DNA of 64,000 bases, taken from the NCBI GenBank assembly GCA_027886175.1, contig JAJNNQ010000092.1:1109001-1173000 (forward strand). The letters run 5' to 3'. The stretch is from Phylloscopus collybita (Eukaryota > Chordata > Aves > Passeriformes > Phylloscopidae). Positions 1-14,290 of this stretch are shown one piece after another; within the stretch, counting starts at the first letter, position 1; every line of letters starts with the position of its first letter. The position numbers and the translations under genes are program-made. Below the pieces are notes generated by a model, which searched no databases, was not told where the DNA came from, and worked only from the letters and a program-made list of their open reading frames with translations.

Positions 1-3000
1 TTCAGGCTTTTTTCCCATACCTTGACACTTGGAATAAGCTCTGAAGAAAGGTTTATTCTAATATTTTTTAAAAAGAACTAGACCATAGATCGTAATATTT
101 CCAGAACATTCTGTCAGATGATCCCAGCAATAAAGCATAAATAAGCATAAATGATTCTCTGGAGACACTATCACACCTCTGGAGCTTCTTCAGCACTAAA
201 GAAAAAGTAGCTCCAGTGACCCTGTGCTCTCATTCGACTGAGGGGCAGGAGCTCCAGCAGCCAGGGGGTGAAGGAGGCAGCAGAGTCAGCCCTGGCACAG
301 ACTGGTGGTGCTGAAGGGCCACCAGTTGCCATGGAAGTCTCCCCAAGTTCCGGTGCTGAGGCTGACCTTGGAGCTGCTCAAACAAGTGGCTCATGTGAAG
401 CTGCTGCTCTGAGATGCCCAGGAAAGCTGTGAACTGCCCAGAGCAGTGACTGCCACACAACAATATGCTCACTGCAGAGCAGTGCTCCAGCACCACTGAA
501 TAGACAATGCAAAGAGCCATTCAAATGTCAGTCTTCCAGAGGGGCCAGGACAAAGTGCTTTTTGTTTCTGTCTTTGAGATCCTTGACAAATCAAAACTAG
601 ATTAAGTGTGCTGGCAGAGTGGCCTTACCTCCCAGCCGGATATGAGATCCCGTGGCAGAGGCTGCCAGTGCTCTGCAGTAACTCACACCCAGCACACCCA
701 GCCGTGCTCTGCCCTCCCTGGGAGAGCTTCCGAGGGAATCACACCTTCCAGCCTGATGGGAAGCTCAGAGGAACCACTCTGCTTACAGCCAAGAACAAAC
801 AGAGCCCAGAGGTAAGAACTGCAAGTCCTGATTCTATAGGTGAAGAGGAGTCTGTGCCTGAGCACAGGAACCACTGAAGGCTTTATTATCTCTAGCAGAG
901 GCTCTGAAATAGATACATTTGTGTTTTGTACAATTTCCATTTAACCTTGCTAATTTCCTTAGCATTATTTTTTGCAGCTCAGGGACAAACAGCGTTACTA
1001 AGTAACTCTCCTGGACGATGTTTCAGCGCTTAGTTCTCACTGCTGAATTAAATACATAAGCATCTTAACATCCACAAATCCAACAGCCCACTACTCCAGA
1101 ACCCACAAAGGCTAAGCACATTTTATCTGTGCAAAACACATGAACGTTTATCAAACAACATATCAAATCTCACCACAAATACTAAACAAAACCCAGCAAT
1201 TCAACTGCTTCAGTTAACAATTAATAAAAGCTCGGAGGAAAAGGAATGCACCTGCTTCTACTTCCTACATAAATCTCAAGTACATCTGAAACAACACCTC
1301 AGATACAGAACAGTTTCAGGAGTGTGTGTGTGTTTTTGAAGGATAATTTGAAATCACCAGCAGTGGATATCTTTCAGTATTGAGGCCTTCCTGTGGCAGA
1401 AGGTCAGCCCAAGCCCCCAGAGTCACAGGATCCATGGAGCAGCCCTGTCACCCTGCTCCTTTCCCAGGGTACAGCTCTGTGCCCAGTGAGGGCTGCTCTA
1501 AGCCATCAGCACAGGTACCCTTTCACCACAGAAACACAGCAAAGCACTGCAAAAATACTTGTTAAATGCTTCACTTGCAGCAAGCCTGGTCTAGAAGGGT
1601 TCAAATCCCCTTCAGAGTATCTGTGTAGTCATGCTGAGCACAGCACCAAGACTTGTTAAACTCCGAACAGGCAAAGGGCTGACACAACACAGGTGGAGCT
1701 GCAGATTTCTCAAATGGGTCTGCAAGGAGCACTGTCACCCTGTCACTTGTGACAATGAGTTAAAGCACTGGAAGGAAGAGAAAGAACAACACTGGAATTG
1801 TGATGAACTTACCTCCCCTCTAGCAGCTCAGTAAGAGCACCAGTTCTGTGAAAGATTTGCACCAAGCTATCTCAAAGTACTAAAAATGGACATAATTCAA
1901 GTCTACTGTGTAACACCAAACAAATCTGCTACTTCTCCACTTGAAAATTCAGTGAGGTGTCAAAGCAGGACACACCTAACCAGACAAACTAGAAGACTAA
2001 CTCCTTACTTCAGAGCTGAAGCCTTCAAGACCCTTCCATCCAACCTACTTCATTTTTAAAGATATTCCATATATCCAGCATATGGCAGAGCATTCACCCA
2101 GCCTGTCTTGTGTAGAGATTAGTAAGGACTTTTCTCCATTCCTCCCCAAAAAGCACACCTGTAAAATTGCCATCAGATACAATGTAAAATACATCACTTC
2201 AAGGTAAGTGATAGACACTCATCTCAAATATTTCAAGAAATTTCCAGGATTTCACAAAAACTCACCAGCAGACCAACTCCTAAATCCTGATTTAGCAGTT
2301 TCATAGGCAAAAGTGAAGAATGAGAAAGGTGTACAAGACAGGCACAGCTGCTTGTTCACTCCAGGCCACATTTACTTTTCTGCTAAAGAACTCACTGGGT
2401 AGGTAGGTTTTGAGTGACACATATCTTGGTATTTAAATAACTGAGATCTAGAGATGTAGGACAGAGGTGAACAACCAGGAGTTAACTCTTCAAACAAATG
2501 CAAGTTTTAACAGGATAGATTCTTATCCTACACTTAGAGTTTAAAGGTTACAAAAAGCTCCGTGTTGAGGAACAGATCAGCACCAGGCAACAAGCTTTTT
2601 ATAACAAGGCAAAGATGCTCTGAATTCTGTGTAGAGGCTGAGCTGTCACTCACCCAGCATGATCTATGGATTCCCAGCTCCACAGAAGGTTCACACTTTC
2701 TCTTTCACATTCTTATATGCAATAAACTCTCAGTTCATTGTTTAATCTGTGAGTTTTTGCTAATATGTTGTTTAAAAAATATTCAAAGTAACTAAGTCAC
2801 AATTTTTAGGGGTCACAGCCTCTCAGGAGTCACCTAACAAGCCACAGATTCTTCAGGCAAGTTTCAAGCCATCAAATTTGTTTCAACATGTACAAACTCT
2901 GCTAAGGCAAGTCTTTGAACAACACTCACCAACGGGTGACCCAGGGGAGAACACAATGGCACAACCTGAATAATTGCTATTCAGTCAAGGTGCTGGTTGT

Positions 3001-6000
3001 GTTTACTTCTGCAGGCATGATGGACGCACGGGGTTGTCCTACCAAAATTATCTTCACATGGCTGCACAAGCCCTCTCTGAACTGACCCCAGGGTATTCCT
3101 TCACCTTCCACATTTCAGTTATTTACAAACAGTTGAACAGATCTTAAGAACAACAACCCCACACAGGGACCTAAGTTATTCCTCCTAAGGTTTCCAGAGT
3201 CAAACACGGAGGTTTGAAGCTCTAGAAAACAGGTGCTGCAACACCAGTTTAAAGTTTACTGTTAATCAATCCATGGAAGCTTAAAAGTTGACCTTTCACA
3301 AGCAGCAAAACCCCAGCTGGCTATGCCTGCAAGTGCACCACAAATGTGCTCCAGAGCCACATCTCCAGACTCCTGAAAATCAAATATATCACCAATGAAA
3401 CCACTAAGACTTGTCAGCCTGCATGAAGAGACTGGAGCGTTCTCTGCACCTGCAGAAGTGGCTATCGCCTTCCAAACCCAGCCTGGAAATTCAGATTAGC
3501 TCCAGGAATTCTTTAATTGTCTTGGCAAGAGGCAACATAAAAATTGTGGAATTGAAGTGCATAAATTAAGTTTTGAGGGTGTTTTGGCATTAGGCCTTTC
3601 CTTAAGCTGTAAGCTAAACTAGATTCTCCCTAACCCACCTGCTCACTTCTTGCACAAAAACCTTCAGTTTTTTCTTGTCCTTTTCAGGATCCAAGTCACT
3701 TTAATCCAATTCAGATCAATTTCTGTGTTCAAGGCATGTTTTAATTGCTTGCTCCTTGCCTTCCTGAAGTCACTTTATCTCAATATACATTACTAGACCT
3801 GCAGCATATTTATGGAAAAATCATTTAACTACTACACAACTTGGTCTGCTGGGATTGACACATGGCAGTAAGGGTTAACGATGAGACTAAAAGCTGAGTT
3901 TTGTTTGAAGAACCAGAAGAAATACCTAACAGGAGTTAGAAATGCTTAGAAATAGAAAGGAGACAAAGATTAAGCCATGTTGCAGTCCTGGGGATCTTGA
4001 AATATGTTCAAATACACAAGGCTTAGCCCTACTAGGTCTCTGCTTTGAATACCAAATAATTTGGGTCTAGGAGAGAGAAGCATGCTAGAAGGGCTGCTCA
4101 GGTAATCCCTGCCTCTGAGAGCAGTGGTCCAGCCTCGGGCACTCATACAGCTTAGAAAGCTGGACAATAACTTGAAATACTAATGTTTAGAAAAATAAGC
4201 TACAGGGCACAGCAGCTTGTAACTTACTGTTTAGGGAGCTGCCAAGTGCTTCCTCCCTGACCCGAGCAAATCAAGGTGCCTTATGCAAGAGGAAAAGTCT
4301 TCATACCTGAGTGCTGAATGGGACCACGGCGGGCTGGGACATGATGCAACAGCACCATTAGTTTTAATGGGGCTGCTCTCTGGGTGTGACCCTGCAAGGA
4401 GGGGAGCACAACTGGGACCGTACACAAACAGCTTAGTAAAACACCAGGCTTCACAAAGAAAGCAAGAAATAGCTCTTTATTGTCTTTGCTATACCAGTCT
4501 TACACTTGTCAAATGAAGCAAAATCCCTTGTCCGCAACTCCCCAGGCTGACTCCTCCGCCAGACCCACCCAGCTCAGGCATCAGCCGCGGCAGTGATGAA
4601 TCCAACCACCCTCCACAGGTGAGCAGAGCACCAAGCAGGTTTCCACACTGCTTCCTACTCCGAGCTGATTACAACAGCAGGTTTGGCACTGCTGTCTCCT
4701 CAGTGAATTACTCTAGAACTCCCACCCTTAGACCCTTGTGCTGCTCAGTTATCGCCAGCCCTTCAAGAGTTCACAGGAAGAAATGCCTGTGCAATGAACA
4801 CACTGCAGAGGAGTTGGAATGCCCCAGCAATGGAAAGCTAGACAGCTCTCCAGCCTGCCAGTCAACACTGGAGAAGGAAAGGGTAATTTGCCTGGAGTAA
4901 TGAGCTAAGTATAGAGCCACCACGATTCCAGTGGCCCAATTACCTCTGCAATTCTTCTGATGCGAGTGGAACACCTTGGGAAGCAGCTGGCTCCAGCTGC
5001 AGGTAGAAGCAGGGACTGAAGCTACTGCCCCGATCTTGTGCTTAACAGACCAAATTCTGCAAAAGCAGCACCGAGAGTCAAGACCAACATTTTCTAACTC
5101 ACTGCAGTCTTTTTGCCATCCTCAGTTCATTACCATATTTCAGCACTTTAGGGAGTCCTATTCTATTTTAGAAAACCCCTTGCCCAGTCCTCTCCCCAGG
5201 TCAGTGTTTAGCAGTCACCCTCATCAAGTGTCAGCATTCAGCCTGTCATTTAAAAGCCAAAATTCCAGTTTGACAAGTGCAAGGCATTTTGGTTGCAGCT
5301 TCTAAAGCCTCAAGAACTGAAGGAGGGAAAAGCAACATGACAGTGACCAGGCACACTGGTACCATTAGACAGCTACACAGGGAGCTACTGCTTTTTGAAA
5401 TTCACTGTTAATGAATATTTATTATTCGTTTACTTTAACAAGGGTTTGTGTGTATTACTTACACAGCTCTATATCCACTGATGTCCCACGTGGTCACAGA
5501 CTCCAAAAGAAGGACCTACAATTAGCTGTACCACCAGTTTTCCTGCAAGGAGGTTTCCCTCCAAACCCCCTTGTAATGATCTGAACACTGTAGGATACTG
5601 AACACACAGGGACAGTGTCAATACACTGAGGCTGGAATCATTTTTATAATGAGTCTGGAATTTTAGAGCAGGTATTTGATCTCTTTCCTTACTGACAAGT
5701 CTAACTGACCAGATGGTTTTGCCAGAACACAACCCAACACAAAATATTAACCACTTGGCCATGGATCTCCAAAACTGAAAATTTCCATGTGGCTTCTCTG
5801 TGTGGCCCCAATTTACTCATCTGTTACGTCCAGGGATGCTCTGCAGCAGTGAAGTACACTAACCAAACACCTCCAAATCATGTGATACTCATGCTTGAGT
5901 CTGAAGGGATTAAGAGATTCCAGCCCAAAGTAAAAGAAAACAAGCAAGCTATTGTATTCTGCATTAGAACACAACTGTGCCTTGACCATAATCCACCAGC

Positions 6001-9000
6001 CAAACCTACAATGAAAGCTGAGCAGACCTCAAAATATTTACCTTGTTCCATCTTCCTCCTTTTTCCTCAGAGAGTTCAGATTTTCCCAAAGTGCAAAAAG
6101 GTGCATTCTTTTGGAAGTTACTCAAAGAAAGGTTCACTGAACATAGACAAAGATGATAATTTAATTATAATGGCTATCCAACCAGAATATAATGCCCTGT
6201 TCACAGCAAATTCCTGCTACCAGCAGTGAGAGAAAATTAAGAATCTGAATTCTCAAATGTACTCATGACTAGTATGTTCACCAATCAGCACACAATTAAG
6301 CATTCCTGTTCTCTAATTGTAAAGATGAACACTTGTTTGATATGGATTAGTCATTAATTTGATGAAAAGCTTATCCACTCTCAAAAAACCATGCACAGTG
6401 TTTAGATGGAAGAAAAGTTCTGCAGGCAACGGCAGTAAATTTGCAAGTTTACATTAAGTACACTTCACTTGCTTTCAAGCTTCCATTTATTAAAGGAAAA
6501 TAATCAAAATAATCTAGAAATACAATCTGCTTAGACATTTTAGTCAGGTTTCCTGGATCAAAAGTTCTACCATGCCTACATTACACTAAGTATTTGTTCT
6601 CAGAAGCAAATAAAAAGGAAATAAAGAAAATTCAAATACAACATTTTAAAAAAAAATCAAGGCTATCAGGACAAAATACTTAAAAGAAAGGTGTTTCTAC
6701 TCTGGTCAGACCACAGCAACCTGGCTGCAGAGAATTCAGAGAAATGTCCTTGCGTTAAATCTCAAGCCAAGCCACTCTGTGATACGGCAGGTGAGTTTTC
6801 TTCTCACTGCCTCTAATTCTGGTTCATCTGTTCTTTGCCAGGAGACAGACAAGTATTTGAAAAGCCTGAACTCAGAGACCCACAGAACAGCAGAAGCCAG
6901 CTTTGCCAACAGTAATTTTAGTTGGAGAAGATTGGCTGGATGCAGGTAAAACTGGGGACAGATTCCAGCTGCAGCACATCCAGCACTAGGTCTGAAAAGG
7001 TCTCCAAGCAAAGGTCTCCAGCCCAACACGGATGCAGCAACCAGCACAACTCCCCAGCTCACCTCTCTCTGGTTTAAGTTTCTATGATAGCAATTACACT
7101 CTTGCAGATAGCAATGGAAGAAGCAAAGCTTTCCCAGGTACACATTTAGGTCAATTATGGCTCCGAGAGATGAGATCAGACAGCCACAGCCACAGCCACT
7201 GCCTTCCTCCCTGTCCTCACCGACTCGCAAGGAGAACAGGGGCAGTCAGGCTGCTGGGTCCCTCCTAACTACTGGATAGGATATTCCAGGGAAATGCTTT
7301 CCACCAATTCCAATCACAGAAATACCAAGGAAAATTTCCACCAATTCCAGACCTAATGGCAGCCACGTCTATGAGCAGCTTTGGATTTAAACTCATTTTG
7401 AATGGACAGAGTGATACCATAAGGGTGACAGGACAGAGCTTAATGGTAGATCAGCTGCTAGACTGGATCCTTCTGACATCTGCTGTACAAAATTGAAGCC
7501 TCACTTTCAAAAGTACCTGAAGTTACTTTACTCAGGCAGCATCTTGTGTAGGATGTGGAGGGGATTTACACTCCACAGCCGTAGTTCCACCAGTACAGTT
7601 CAAGTAAAATGTTCTTAATCCCTATGTCTTCAGTCTTTTTGTTACAGTTTCTTTAATCCACCCTTCAGCTTCACTAACTCTTCAATACTTTCAACTACTA
7701 CTCCTAGCAACTAACAACCAAAATCAGTATTCTGGTAGTCTACCCCTGACCTAGACAGTGCTGAACTCTACATGACAGGGAAGATACTCAAGGGAAGATC
7801 TGATTTTCCATCTGTTTTCTGAAATCCTGCCACTAGCTGTACAGAAACTCCAAAAAATAAGAATCCTACTTGCCCAGACAGTCAAAGCTCAGAGGAACTG
7901 AGGAGTCAGACTCACAGGGCCTGGGAGTCTTATGATGCACATGAGCCCTACATGAAAGGCTGCTCTCAGGCTGAGCTGGGGAGATGCCCTGCAGCGAGTC
8001 CTGCCTTTGCCCTGCTCTCCAAGGGCACTCAGGAAGCCAACCAAGTGCATCTTGTCTTCACAGACTCCATGTCAACCTACACAGACAGGATTTCTGTCCT
8101 CTCCTCCCTCAGGTGCCTGGCAGCAGCTTCCCCCAGGCACTTCCACAAGCAGAAAAAGCAGCACTGGAGAAAACAAGTCTCATTTTGTCAGGAGTCTGCC
8201 CTTTCCTGGTTGATAGAGAAGTCAAACCCCTCCTTTAAAGGTACAGGGGAAAAGAAACTATTTTTATTTCTCTGTCCTTTCAGGTAACACCACAGAATAA
8301 ATGCTTTGATTACAGCCCTCGTTTGCAGTCCCAAACTTGGAGAAGCAAATGAGGCCCACAAAAGGGCAACACAAAACTGTTCTACCAGTGTTTCTATAAA
8401 TAATGTCTATACCAGTGCACAAATCTCTGGTATTCGAAAGAAAAACTACAAAGACTTAATTATGGCAATGCAGCAGCCTTCCTCCACAAATTCAACCTGA
8501 AGTATATTACCTCCCCCCATAATGATTACATGTTCCAGAAACTAAACCTCAGAGTACCAGAACAATTCAAAATACTTAGAGACTATTAGACTTGTATATA
8601 CAAAAGACTTCATCATACAGACAGGCACCCTACAGACTTATTTAATGCTATTTCGTTTTCAGAAATCTCAGTTAAAGATTTAGACCATTTACACTGGTTT
8701 TCCCTGATGAAAATCTTTCTTAAAATAGGGTACAAGAGCCTTTGGTAGAAGTCTTAGGCACAGGCCTGGTTTGCTTACAGCAAGGGAGAAACATATCCAG
8801 GAATTAAAGTTACTTGGACAATGATGTTCCCTTGAAAAGTAGGAAGCAGAGATTACAGTGAAAAATTTTAATTTTTACCCCAGTAAGGGCTAAACCAAGC
8901 AGGACCTGAGAGGTTAAATCCGGTATATCTGCTAGAGATGGGCCCAGTAAAGAATAACTTCGGTTCTGAAATTAACCCAAGACAAGGTCACTCTGTAGAT

Positions 9001-12000
9001 GATGCAGGAGTTTTTGGAATAAAATTGTATGGAGGGGAGCACAGAACACACAACTTGAGATCAACACACACAGGACGGAAGAAAACAGTTAAATATCAAA
9101 GTAACAGAATAAAGTCTTTCCCACATGGATATTCATTGCCTTCTAGGCTACGTTCTGGAAGCTCTGAGCCCCATGGCAGCCTTCCCTGCTGTCCTGTCCC
9201 ACAAGTCCAAACATTTGAACATTCCCTGTTACAGCTCTCCCTCTGAAAACACAACCCAGACAGGGGCTGCTCTGTTCTGGCTGCCCTTCGGAAAGCCCAG
9301 CTCTTCCCAAGTGACCAGGGACTAACATCAAGTTTCTGATTTCATTCCAGCTCCAAGCTAATTCCACAGGTGGCAAGACAATTGTCCAAGCTAAGTTCAT
9401 CTAGCTCTAGTTCTAATGATTCACTGGATACAGAATTAACTCTGAAGCTGACCCCACCACACTCTTTGCATGCTGCAGAATCATTTGGTGGACAATCAAT
9501 GGCACAGAAATCAGGGACAGCATCAGCTCCATCAGCACCTCAGATGAAGCCCTCACAGCAACCCCAGCCTCATTTCCATTGTGGTTTGTCAGCCCATCAC
9601 AATGAATGCTGCAGACAACAGCAAGATGTGCTGAGCAAGGCAAAAGACAACTTGCTTTGCTTATCACCTCCCAGGGCTCCTCCAAGCCTCACTTTCTTTG
9701 ATGTTCTGCCCTCCTTCAACTAACACCCAAACCACAAAGTTGCATTTTGAAGTATTTACAATTGAGTATTTTGGTTCAATTTCCCTTTGAAAAGCGGGTT
9801 AATGCTACTTAGGATCTATCTGCTTGTGCTATTGAGGACACATTTCATTACTGGCATGAGTGGATATGTACAACTGCCTGCCCCCAAGCCAGCCCACCAA
9901 TGATGCTTCACAGCTCTTCACTGCATTCCTAACCAAGAGGAAAAAGAATGGATTTACTGCTCCAAAATCAACTTCCACTGGAGTCTTGCTCAAAGTATTC
10001 ATTTTTTCAGAAATGGCAGTAATTCAAATACAGTAGCCTGGATAAGTTTAGTTACAATATCACTGAACATGGAACATCCAGCTTCAAGTCCTCAGAAATC
10101 CAGCTCCCACAAGGAAGGCCAAGAACACCCTATTTAGGAAGTCTTGCAGAGCCTGCCCCCCCTGCTTATCAGAGTTTGGAAGAGTTCCAACACCACGACA
10201 GCTATTACAATGTCATTAGCTGCCTCACTCATGCATATACACACCAATTCCAAAAAAACTTCCAGATGGACCTTACCATAGTTACCTTGTTGCAACTACT
10301 TTCAGCATTAATACCCACGAGGAAGAACAGCACCTCTGAAGTATCCAGTTGCCCCCAGGAAGCCCCACAGAGCACACCTCCAGTTACCAGCTTAACCTGC
10401 AGCCATGCTCGGGTGTTGAAACAACTGCTGCTTTCCAGACTTCACTGAAGATCCCAAATCTGAGGAGCTTCACAAGACAAACCAAAGCCAGGAATCAGCA
10501 ACTGTGTAAGTGAAGCCTTTACAAACAGTGCTTCCTGCTGGACATCCGTGACTCCAGAAACAGCTTTTCCATTTCAACCAATGTTCCAGAAAGCCACCTG
10601 TTTGCCCTCCCTCCCTCCCCAGCTCACTTTGCATGGCTCTGCAGGCCCCAGCCTCACTACCAGGTGCACACTGGTACTTCCTGAAGGAGAACGGAGCCCT
10701 TGTGGCTCAGAGCAGCACAACCTGACACCTCATAACAAACACTGAATGTCAGAGATGCCCCTGCCTGCAACAAGATCATGCTGCATTTCTTCCCTGCTAT
10801 TACAGACTGGTTCCTCCCTGTAGCTCTAGCAGCAGGGATGGACTCCTCAAAGCCTTCCTTAAGGGAAGACACAGTACCCCTGGAAAACCAACAGCCAGCT
10901 GGGGATCACCTCCTTGACACCACTACCAGAAACTATTAAGCAGGTGAGGGGAAGAGCAGGTCGGGGCTCTCACACTCCAGTTTACCCTTAGATTTCTGTG
11001 GTATCAAGTCCATTCTGTCAGTGCTTCTCAACTGCTCAAAGCAAAGGGACAAAGTTTGGGCTGTTTTGCTAAAGCTGCCCTCCAAATAAGGCCAGTTGAC
11101 ACCAAAGGAGGCTGTCATTTGTGACCTCTGCCCATCCCACAAGCAGCTGACACGTCTGCAAGCCAATGCACACAGCAATCTTGAACCATTCGGGGCTAAC
11201 GCATCCAAGGCAGAAGCCAGAAGGCAGCAGGAGCTGAGGGCTCCAGCCCTTTGCTGGGCACAGCAAACAGTCCCAGTAAAATGTTAGTCTTTCAAATTCC
11301 TGAATTGCCACTGACTTCACTTTGAGGTCTTCACTTGGTCACTAACATCACTGCGAGGTCTTTCATGCAAACCACTCAGTCATCCTGAAATTCTGAGGCG
11401 CCACAAAGAAAGAAAAAAAATCCAGTTATTCACAAGAGCTACAGCACAATCGGAGTCCTAAGCATATCCCTAAAGTTCTCCTGACAGCACCGGGAAGTTA
11501 CAGCACCAATATCTAGAAGAGGGCTGAAGTTATGAGACACGAAGCTCATTTCTCAGAGTTTAAAACCCACACGGGATCTCACAGGCAGATCTTTATACCA
11601 CCAGCTACTCAGGCTGGAGACAAATGCACAACAGTTGCACGTTATTTCTGGGACAATTCAGTATCTAACAGGTTATTTTGAGAGAAACATGACATTACTT
11701 TGATTCAGCCAGTGAAAGCTACTATGAAACACGTGTATGTTTAAGTATCTGGACATTTCATTATGGTTCACAGGATTTGATAAGCACTAATTTGGCTGTT
11801 CAGAGTCACCTGCTCTGCAGACACCATCAATACCAACTAGGAGAGTCTTATCCTGTTGTATCCAGTTACAATTCCCAGTAGGAAGCCACCAGAGCAGGAA
11901 CAGCCTTCGCAGCCCTTTTAGCTGTGCAGGTGAGAAGATCTCAAACTCCATGCTGGATGCCAACCCAGTTCCTCCACAGACACAATTCCTCTTCCCATCA

Positions 12001-14033
12001 GACTTGCCAGGCTCCTGCCCATTTACTCCAGCAGCCCAAAGATCCCCTTCTCCTTAAGTTACTCCCTTTTTCCAGGTTACTTGCCAGCAAAGCACTGCAC
12101 AGCCACGTTCCTCCTACTCCTGCAAGCTGACAACATACTTCTCTCCATCATCCTAGCTTGCACGTAGGTGGAATGAGATCTGAGATAAAATATTGTATCC
12201 TCTATTTCAGAAGCCTGGGCAGGCTCCATTTCTGTCTCCTCCAGCTGCAGATGGCCGTTTTTATGGAAAATAAATAAATAAAATGAGAGCTTATCAAGCT
12301 GACCTATTCAGCTTGTGTGGTATCATTTGTGGGTTGCATGGCTTGTTCTTTGAGCAGGTTAACATTGATATTTTAATAATTGCTAGTGCAGACAGTTCAT
12401 GCAATAGCTATTAACAGTATCCCAGACAGGCACTGATAGCACTGCCAGTGAGAGAGAACTCAGCTTGGCTCTCAATTTATCATTCCTATAACCTGAAGAG
12501 AGACAAGAGCACCTTTCAGTGCAAACACCCAGAAAAACATCATTGCTGGTGCACCTTTGCCCTTCCCCAAGCTCCAAAGCAGGCACAGAACCACTTGTCA
12601 CTGAAGCATTTTAGAACCTCGTGCCTCGCCTTCACTTATCTGCACAAAGTTTCAACACTTGCAGCCCAGCATTTCCTGTGCTAGGAAAGAGAGCACCACT
12701 TCTATCTCCCAAACTCACTGTAATCAGTAACAGCCGAAGCAAAGCAGGTATCAGATGTCAGCCTCCTCCTCTCCAGTTTACAAGCACTCCTTCATAAAAC
12801 CTCCTTCATCTCCACCAAAAAAAGTTCATTTCCAAATATCACGTGCTTTAGTAGCAGACAAAAGGCATCTCAGTTCTTTATCTGAAGCTCAGAGCATGAC
12901 AGGTACTACAACAAACCTGTCACAGCTCCTTCCGTCACACTGCCACCTCTTCCCAGCAGACTCACCTTTATAACGTAAATAATATAAATATGCCTTTATA
13001 TTCACCAGAAAGCCAAGCTGCACTTCCACTCAGCACTACCTGACATGATTCACTAGCCAAGTTCTTTTCTTCTAAAAGAAAGCCTTATTGCACATGGCTA
13101 CCTCACACAAGAAAACAAACAGGTGAAGCACTCAGAAAAGTGCCTGTAAGACCTGAAGTCTGCAAGAGTTACCAGCTCACACCCAACCCTCCCACAGTAA
13201 GGGAAGTGTGCACAGAAAGGAAAGAAATCAGTTTCCTGTACAGAGTTGTGAAGAAACACCAGGTCTCATCTGCTGATCGAAAAACATTCTCTAAAAGAGC
13301 AAGAGCAGGAATAACTTCAATGCACAAACTTAACTCCATGTTGGGGGGGCAAAGCACTTACCAGCGAAGGGCAACATCTGCTCATATCCCAGCGAAAGAA
13401 CAGGACTGTTAAAAGGAACACGGGGAAGAGGCGCAATTAAAGCCCCAAAACCATATAAATAAAAAGCCTTAACAAGTCCCACTTATGAAAGGAACGGGAA
13501 TTTCGGCCGCAGACACAAGGGCGGCTGAACTCTGCTGACACCACAGCCCCAGCGGCCGGAGCAGCCGAGCAGGGGCCGGCGGCTGCCACCGGCATGGGGC
13601 GATCTCCAGCCGGGCTCGGAGGGGACCGGCCACCCGCGCGGGCCGGGCAGGGGGGCGGCAGCGCCGGGCGAGGCCCACAGGCCACGGGCAGTACGAGCCC
13701 TCCTGCCCCGGGGAGCCCACCGTGCCCCGGCCGCCCGAACCCCGCAGCGCAGGGCCCGGCCCGGGGCCGCCCGGCATCGCCGCCCGCCCGGGGACAAGAG
13801 GCCGCCGCACCGCGACCGCGGGGCCGAGCCGCCCTCTCCTCCTCCTGCCGGCTGTGCCGAGCGGAGCGGAGCGGGGCCGAGGGCGCAGTGCCGGCCCCAC
13901 CGCCGCCCCTCTCCCGCAGCCGAGGGGGCGTGTGCGGCCCTCAGTGACAGCGCGGCCGCGCTCCGCCAGGCCCCGGCACGGCGAGCCGGCCCTCCCCGCC
14001 ACGGGACAAGGGACACCCCCGGCGGATCCTTAC
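1..14033 (-). other. MTMR3: putative MTMR3 intron 1 (non-coding stretch)
   Basis: No convincing coding exon is seen on either strand in these 14 kb. All open frames are short, lack recognisable domains and are not bounded by matched splice sites. The stretch is AT-rich up to about 13.4 kb and then passes into a CpG island. It lies downstream, on the minus strand, of a good splice donor at 14033. The neighbours ASCC2, UQCR10 and ZMAT5 are in the vertebrate order, so the expected gene here is MTMR3 (myotubularin-related phosphoinositide 3-phosphatase), whose first intron is long in mammals. The assignment rests on synteny alone; I looked for the MTMR3 N-terminal coding exon and did not find it. 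Unlike the rest of the window, 1-13.4 kb holds no CR1 copy that I can recognise. Confidence 0.5.
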
Positions 14034-14290
14034 CGCTGGGCAGGGCATGGCGCGGAGCCCCCGCCCGTGCCGGGGCGCGGCGTCCTGCCGGGGCCGGGGT
14101 CGCTGCGGGCTCGGGGCCGCCGTCGCCGCCTCACGGACACAACAACATGGCGGCCGCAGGGCCTCCTCCCTCCTCCCCCCGCGGGGCGGGGCCGGGCGCG
14201 CGCCGCTCCCGCCCTCCGCCCTGAGGGGAGGGGACGCCAGGGGAGGGGAGGAGAGGCCGGGGGGCGGCCCCGGCCCGCGCTGTGGGGACC
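13480..14290 (-). promoter_or_regulatory. MTMR3: CpG-island promoter of the minus-strand gene (putative MTMR3)
   Basis: Very high G+C and CpG density starts near 13.5 kb and ends near 14.28 kb, where a CR1 begins. It contains many GC boxes and a YY1-type core (CAACATGGCGGC, 14143-14154). A consensus splice donor on the minus strand (AGCG/GTAAGG, GT at 14033-14032) leaves the island leftwards, which sets the direction of the main transcript. Long open frames on both strands here are a by-product of G+C content and are not proposed as genes. Confidence 0.7.
14034..14155 (-). other. MTMR3: putative MTMR3 non-coding exon 1
   Basis: The minus-strand donor fixes the 3' end of the exon at 14034. 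The 5' end is not determined by the sequence; it is placed loosely near the YY1-like motif at 14143-14154. The exon would be 5' untranslated, as is usual for this gene. It could also belong to an unrelated transcript from the same island. Confidence 0.4.

Noticed and set aside
5789..6229. 146-codon plus-strand open frame in the putative MTMR3 intron
   Set aside because: No recognisable family, AT-rich intronic composition, no conserved motif. Frames of this length are expected by chance in 64 kb on six frames.
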